From Gemmatimonadota bacterium (GTDB lineage Bacteria; Latescibacterota; UBA2968; GCA-2709665): a stretch of 55,771 bases of DNA. Where the stretch lies: NCBI GenBank assembly GCA_028873695.1, contig JAPPNU010000058.1:1-55771 (forward strand). Reading direction: 5' to 3'. The number at the start of each line of letters is the position of its first letter. Positions within the stretch are counted from its first letter, which is position 1. Made by a program: the position numbers and the translations under genes. Below the pieces are notes generated by a model. The model made no database searches, had not been told where the DNA came from, and saw only the letters and a list, made by a program, of their open reading frames with translations. Shown piece after piece: positions 51,526 to 55,771 of the stretch.

Positions 51526-53027
51526 GTCGGACCTCCTTTGAGCAGGCACTGCTTGACGGCTGCAAGGCAGATCTCGACAACCGTATCCGTGTTCATGACA
51601 AGGGCGTGCACGTCGTCGCGATTGCCGGACATTTCAATGAGAAAGGCGGCCGGAGTGCCGCGTTCGGCCGCGTAAGAGATGCAATAGGGTGTGGGTGGAC
51701 CAAATTCGGTGATGCGTTCCATATTCACCTGCTGGTACGCGCCCCCGTACGGTTTCTGAGTCAGGTATCGATTCCTGAGGCGGTCCCGTATGTCCTCGTG
51801 GATGGCGGCGAGCAGTTCTCCGTCTCCCCTGTGCGGCAGCATCATAATGTAGTCGGCCGTGTGGAAGTCGATGACGCATAGCGGCCTGTGCCGGTCGATA
51901 ATGCGCTGGATGACCCGCGTCTCCCGCTCGGATGCGGCGTTCGTGCCCATATAGTTGTAATCCCAGGGCATCCGCACGTCCTGCGCGTAGTGGAAACCCT
52001 CCCAGTTGCAGTCGAAGTTGCGGTTCAGATCGACGCCCCGGGAGTTCTGGCGGGTAAAACGGTCGAATCCGCCCGGGTTCTGCACGGGTAGTATCTTGAA
52101 ATGCAGATCGCGGGTGTTCAAACCCTCCACGTCCGGATTACGGCACAGGACTTCCGCAAGGCGCAGCAGGCCGTACGCGTTCTCCCATTCCCAGCCGTGT
52201 ATGGCGGCGCCGAAGTACATGGTGGGTCCGGATTCATCGCCGACGTTCAGGGAATACATCGGCCTGCCGTCACTGGAACGCCCTTCGTCCTCCAGAAAAA
52301 GGTCCGGATACCGTTCCGCCGTGTCGTACATGAGATCGACGAATCCATCGTAGGAGAGTCGTTCCGGATAGTGTTTGCCGTAACGTACGGCGTTGTTGAC
52401 GATGTTGCCCAGGAAGAGATACTTGTTCGTGCTGCCCCAGGAATTGTACCACGGACGCACCGGCGACGCGAGGTCCATGGCCACGATGCGTCCGTCTCCG
52501 ACGCTTTCTTCCAGCAGGACGGCGCCGCCGTTCAGGTTGGAAATGCCCAGAACGGAGACGTTTTCCGAGGTTTCCAGACCGAGGATCTGGCGCTGGAACA
52601 TCTGGTTGGCATAGCTCTGATCGGGGGCGCTCGTGACGGTTCCGTACCACCACGGGGAGTCGCCGACGGAATAGCCCCGGGTCACGTCGTTCTCGACTTC
52701 GATTCGCATCCCGGGCCGGATGCGGTCCTGCACGTGGGTCTTGCTGAAATGCAGACCCCGGTTGCGGGCGTACTCGAAGAGACAGGAGATGACCTGCCCC
52801 CCGGATTCCGCGAATTCGGTAACGGCGTCGTAGTCAAGCAGGTGCAGATTGCGTCCGTCATTCACCACGGTGATCACGAATTCATACGGGTCGAGTATGC
52901 CCCGGTCGCAGGATTCGTCTCTGATGTCCAGGCGTCTCACCCTGCCCGGATAGAGAACGTCGAGATCGGCCCCGATGGTTCCGCCGGGACTGTCTGAGAG
53001 CAGGAGGATGTTTCGATCGGATTGCAT
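51522..53027 (-). CDS. M14 zinc carboxypeptidase with N-terminal extension
   Basis: 501 residues. The zinc carboxypeptidase core begins near residue 200. It has the ligand pair in HGWEWEN (about 276), the substrate-binding NPGGFDRFTRQN and RGVDLNRNFD, the third ligand in DFHTAD (about 386), and the catalytic Glu in LIEMSGN (about 464). The first 200 residues (NILLLSDSPGGTIGADLDVL and onward) are a separate, ThuA/glutamine-amidotransferase-like-looking domain of unknown role. No signal peptide is seen. Its stop overlaps the start of the second enolase-superfamily gene, so the two are co-translated. A role in cleaving a peptide- or amino-acid-linked substrate for that pathway is plausible. Confidence 0.87.
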   Translation of the reverse strand: MQSDRNILLLSDSPGGTIGADLDVLYPGRVRRLDIRDESCDRGILDPYEFVITVVNDGRNLHLLDYDAVTEFAESGGQVISCLFEYARNRGLHFSKTHVQDRIRPGMRIEVENDVTRGYSVGDSPWWYGTVTSAPDQSYANQMFQRQILGLETSENVSVLGISNLNGGAVLLEESVGDGRIVAMDLASPVRPWYNSWGSTNKYLFLGNIVNNAVRYGKHYPERLSYDGFVDLMYDTAERYPDLFLEDEGRSSDGRPMYSLNVGDESGPTMYFGAAIHGWEWENAYGLLRLAEVLCRNPDVEGLNTRDLHFKILPVQNPGGFDRFTRQNSRGVDLNRNFDCNWEGFHYAQDVRMPWDYNYMGTNAASERETRVIQRIIDRHRPLCVIDFHTADYIMMLPHRGDGELLAAIHEDIRDRLRNRYLTQKPYGGAYQQVNMERITEFGPPTPYCISYAAERGTPAAFLIEMSGNRDDVHALVMNTDTVVEICLAAVKQCLLKGGPT

Positions 53028-53090
53028 GGTGCCGCCTGACCCTGGCGTTCTCCCTTCCGAGAGACGCGTGAACCGGTGACGACCGAACGG

Positions 53091-54107
53091 CTATGGTCCG
53101 TTGAATGAAGGAGGGTTGACGATATTTCTGAGCGGCTGGCCGAGCAGGGCCTTTCTGCAGGTTTCGGCGGTACTGGCGCGCAGGTCCGTCAGGCTCTGCT
53201 CCGAGTAGAAGGCGGAATGCGGTGTCAACAGCACGCGATGGTGCGCGGGGTGTCCGGGGTCCCGCCAGGCGACGACGAGGGGATCGTCTTCCTTTAGCTG
53301 TTCCCACTCGAACACGTCGATCCCCGCCCCGGCCAGACGGCCTGACGCGACGGCGTCCGGGATCGCCGACGTGTCGACGATCGCGCCGCGGGCGGTGTTC
53401 ACAAGGTACGAACCTTCGGGCATGAGCGCCATGGCTTCGGCGTCGATCAGGTGGCGGGTCTCGTCCGTAAGCGGGCAGTGGATGCTGAGCGCGAAAGCCT
53501 GATCGAGGGTTTCTTCCAGGGTTTCCACGCGGCGTATTCCAAGGGCCTTGGCGTATCCGTCCGGCTTGTACGGATCGTAGAAACACACGTCCATGCCCAG
53601 CGCCCGTGCGCGAAGGGCGGCGGCCGTGCCGATGCGCCCCAGGCCGACAATGGCAAACACGCTGCCGCGAACGCGTTGCAGGGGCGCCGCCTGCGAAGGC
53701 GACCATGGCCCCTGTGACGCGCGCAGGCGCGAGTTGAGGAATGCGACGCCCCGGATCATCGAGACCACCATGCCCACGGCGGCGTCGGCCACGTCTTCGG
53801 TTCCGTAGTCCGGCACGTTGCAGACCGGAATGCCCAGTTCGCGGGCGCGGGCCACGTCTACGTTGTCGAATCCGACGCCGCCGCGCGCGATGACTTTGCA
53901 ATTCCGGAGACGGTTCAACGTAAGCGCGGAAAGAACGATATAGTGGTAGGGAATAATGGCGTCGGCGGATTCGATCCTGCCCGCGAGTTCGTCTTCGCGT
54001 GTCGCATTCAGAACCCTGACGTCGGCAACGTCGCGAAGGATTTCCCTCTCAAGATCGGGATTCGAAATGAAATCCGTGATGACAACGTCTGATACGTGTC
54101 CGGGCAT
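53091..54107 (-). CDS. D-isomer-specific 2-hydroxyacid dehydrogenase
   Basis: 338 residues. The NAD-binding region GLGRIGTAAALRARALGMD lies near 155-173. Catalytic residues are in ARGGVGFDN (substrate binding), VNTARGAIVDT (Arg), AGIDVFEWE (Glu) and LTPHSAFYSE (His). This group includes phosphoglycerate, glyoxylate, and CtBP-like dehydrogenases. A cytosolic protein acting on a 2-keto acid fits its place beside the enolase-superfamily and oxidoreductase genes. The ATG at 54107 has a weak ribosome-binding site; the 145 bp before it hold no gene. Confidence 0.9.
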   Translation of the reverse strand: MPGHVSDVVITDFISNPDLEREILRDVADVRVLNATREDELAGRIESADAIIPYHYIVLSALTLNRLRNCKVIARGGVGFDNVDVARARELGIPVCNVPDYGTEDVADAAVGMVVSMIRGVAFLNSRLRASQGPWSPSQAAPLQRVRGSVFAIVGLGRIGTAAALRARALGMDVCFYDPYKPDGYAKALGIRRVETLEETLDQAFALSIHCPLTDETRHLIDAEAMALMPEGSYLVNTARGAIVDTSAIPDAVASGRLAGAGIDVFEWEQLKEDDPLVVAWRDPGHPAHHRVLLTPHSAFYSEQSLTDLRASTAETCRKALLGQPLRNIVNPPSFNGP

Positions 54108-54252
54108 GTCTGATATGGCGGCGTGCGGGAATAAAGCCGGTCGCGACCGTTCGCGACATCAACCTAGGTTCGTATACCGGGTGAGTCAAGCCGATTCCGA
54201 TGAGCCGGAGCCGTACGCGTCGCCGGGGCGCTCCGGGACGTGACGTTCCGTT

Positions 54253-55509
54253 TCAGCCCTCGTAACCGAGACCTCGCCAGCGCTCGCGGGCGTATCGAAT
54301 AGCGTCAGAGCCGGGTTTCACGTAGCCCCGCGTGCTGGGGGGCGGCTGGCCGGGGCCGGCGTCCTCGGGGTAGGGCGACCAGTGGTCCGCCACGTACGGC
54401 CTGCACGCCGTTTTCCGCCGGAAATCGGGTATTGGAAACGGGCCGCCGTCTTCGAGGCAGGAACGCCAGGCCTGCACGCCGACGGCGGCCATGGCAACGC
54501 CCCGATACACGTTCAGATAAGGTTGGCGGCCCGACCGGATGGCGCGGGCGAAGTGGAAATTGGTCCAGAAGTCTCCGCCTCCGTGGCCGGCCTTCCGGGC
54601 GAGGTCTCCATGTTCGGGCCAGTCGGCGGTGTATGTCCGGTCCAGTGGCTGACCCCTGTCGCGAAGCCAGTCTTCATGATGAATGCGGACGCAGTTCCAA
54701 TGGTTGGGTTCTGCGGTGGCGATGAGACCCCGCTCACCGTGGATTTCGTAGCGTACCCGGTGGACGGAACTGAGCTGCAGGCCCAGAATCCGAAAGACGG
54801 CGCCGTTGTCCATGCGGACCAGGATCAGACCGCCCTGATCCCCCACGCGTACGCGGTGGGGGGACTGGGTGGGTTCTTCAACGATCGACAGCGCGTTGAC
54901 GGAAACGGGCATCGTCCCCGTGATGCACATCAGCGGCGCGAGCGCGTGGCTGCAGTAGTAGGTGGGCGGGATCCAGTTGCGCCAGTGATTCAGCCCCGGA
55001 GAGATGCCCAGGCGCCAGTCTTCCTCGGCCGCGTGGTTGTATTCCCCTTCAGCGTACGTGACGTTTCCAATCTCTCCGCTGCGGTAGAGGCGGCGCAACT
55101 CCTGGTTGGCCGAGGAGAAAGGGTAGTTTTCGGCGAACATGTAGATCCGGCCGCTGGCTTCCACCGCCCGGCAGAGGGCGACGCCTTCGGCAAGCGTCTT
55201 GCACGCGGCCGTTTCGCTCATCACGTGCTTTTCCGCCTGGAGCGCCTTGATGGCGAACGGCGCGTGCTCGTGGCTGTAGTTCGCCAGGATGACCGCGTCC
55301 ATATCGTGCTCGAGGAAGCGATGGTAGTCGGTGTACGTGGCGACCCCGTATTCCCGGCCGACCTGTTCGAGTTTCTCCTTCCAGGTATCGCAAAGCGCCA
55401 CGAGTTTCATGCCCACCGTGTCGGTCGCGCCCCGGGCGAAGCTCTGCCCCCGGCCCACGCCGATGATGCCGACCCGGATGGGATGTTTATCGGACTGACG
55501 CTGAGTCAT
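54253..55509 (-). CDS. Gfo/Idh/MocA-family oxidoreductase
   Basis: 418 residues with GGAGGAG before the ATG. The N-terminal NAD(P) fold shows IRVGIIGVGRGQSFARGA (about 11-28) and DAVILANYSHEHAPFAIKAL. The family's EKP position reads HVMSETAACKT, so the catalytic-motif lysine is shifted. The C-terminal substrate domain begins near residue 145. Members oxidise sugars, inositols and related compounds. It is the first gene, in the direction of transcription, of the minus-strand run; upstream of it is the repetitive tract at 55541-55771. Confidence 0.88.
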   Translation of the reverse strand: MTQRQSDKHPIRVGIIGVGRGQSFARGATDTVGMKLVALCDTWKEKLEQVGREYGVATYTDYHRFLEHDMDAVILANYSHEHAPFAIKALQAEKHVMSETAACKTLAEGVALCRAVEASGRIYMFAENYPFSSANQELRRLYRSGEIGNVTYAEGEYNHAAEEDWRLGISPGLNHWRNWIPPTYYCSHALAPLMCITGTMPVSVNALSIVEEPTQSPHRVRVGDQGGLILVRMDNGAVFRILGLQLSSVHRVRYEIHGERGLIATAEPNHWNCVRIHHEDWLRDRGQPLDRTYTADWPEHGDLARKAGHGGGDFWTNFHFARAIRSGRQPYLNVYRGVAMAAVGVQAWRSCLEDGGPFPIPDFRRKTACRPYVADHWSPYPEDAGPGQPPPSTRGYVKPGSDAIRYARERWRGLGYEG

Positions 55510-55540
55510 AATCTGTGCTCCTCCCGGCGGGAGTGGCGCT

Positions 55541-55771
55541 TTACGAAACTACGAGTTTACGAAACTACGAAAGAGCGGAATACATCATTCGTCTTCTGGT
55601 TTTCTCGTCTATTCGTCTTCTCGTAATCTCGTATTCTCGTCTATTCGTAGTCTCGTATTCTCGTCTTCTTGTTTATTCGCGTTTATTCGCGTTATTCGTA
55701 GTTTAGTATTCAGTTCCTGGTTTTTAGTCGTTTCGTAGTTTCGTCTTTCGTTTATTCGTCTTCTCGCAGTT
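55541..55771. repeat. Degenerate TCGT-rich repeat tract with inverted ends
   Basis: From 55541 to the window edge the sequence is built of variants of TTCGTAGTTT, CTCGTATTCTCG and TTCGTCTTCTCG. Blocks such as ACGAAACTACGA at the left (55545-55573) and TCGTAGTTTCG at the right (about 55732-55745) are inverted to each other. It has no coding sense. It lies directly upstream of the Gfo/Idh/MocA gene and continues beyond the window. Confidence 0.75.

Noticed and set aside
1..55771. tRNA, rRNA or other structured RNA genes
   Set aside because: I looked for T-loop-like GGTTCGAATCC sequences and conserved rRNA blocks on both strands and found none that fold convincingly; a covariance-model scan would be needed to exclude small RNAs.

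Overview
The window is 55.8 kb of bacterial chromosome, high in G+C and densely coded. It holds about 43 protein genes. I recognised no rRNA, tRNA, CRISPR array, transposase or phage gene. Gene content points to an uncultured free-living bacterium with a diderot-type (two-membrane) envelope: a TolC/RND/MFP efflux set, DAP-pathway lysine and murein genes, a bactofilin, plant/cyanobacterial-length IspH, and many enolase-superfamily, Gfo/Idh/MocA, DUF3604 and M14/M16/M20/M28 enzymes. That mix is typical of candidate phyla such as Latescibacterota or their relatives. This is inference from gene content only and is held with low confidence.

Layout, left to right. (1) 0.1-9.1 kb, minus strand: dapA, pckG, dapB and a double-length transaldolase-like gene, then an M20 amidohydrolase overlapping a YbdK-type carboxylate-amine ligase. 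Copies or relics of a 160-bp inverted-repeat element sit in several gaps. (2) 9.5-12.1 kb, plus strand: a pair of M16 peptidase genes, one with the zinc site and one without, converging on ispH and dut. (3) 14.5-21.6 kb, plus strand: a run of a glycoside-hydrolase-like gene, an Ldh-family dehydrogenase, a fused M28 peptidase/AAC(3) acetyltransferase and a class-III aminotransferase. It is followed by a UVR-domain protein and HflX behind a clear sigma70-type promoter. (4) 24-25.5 kb, minus strand: a bactofilin and a LytM-peptidase-like membrane stub without its catalytic domain, closed off from hflX by a 17-bp-stem terminator. (5) 25.5-32.2 kb: a stretch with visibly lower G+C, holding a frameshifted J-domain/repeat protein, a 1506-residue GHKL-ATPase/SF2-helicase fusion and a BrnT-like toxin reading frame with no start codon. 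This looks like an acquired, possibly defensive, islet. (6) 32.3-39.7 kb, minus strand: a tripartite efflux operon (MFP lipoprotein, an RND pump with an unusual membrane insertion of about 250 residues, TolC) plus a small membrane protein. (7) 40-46 kb, minus strand: Mrp ATPase, PLP aminotransferase, cytosolic-type gamma-glutamyltransferase and a DUF3604 protein. (8) 46.3-48.6 kb, plus strand: a glutaredoxin-like protein, RarA and an orphan sigma-region-4-like protein. (9) 48.7-55.5 kb, minus strand: a catabolic run of two enolase-superfamily enzymes, a TMEM14-like membrane protein, an M14 carboxypeptidase, a D-2-hydroxyacid dehydrogenase and a Gfo/Idh/MocA oxidoreductase. The window ends in a degenerate TCGT-rich repeat tract.

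The most interesting items are the GHKL-helicase with its translationally coupled BrnT-like frame, the M28-AAC(3) fusion, the enlarged RND pump, the 160-bp miniature inverted-repeat element, and the double-length transaldolase-like protein beside dapB.
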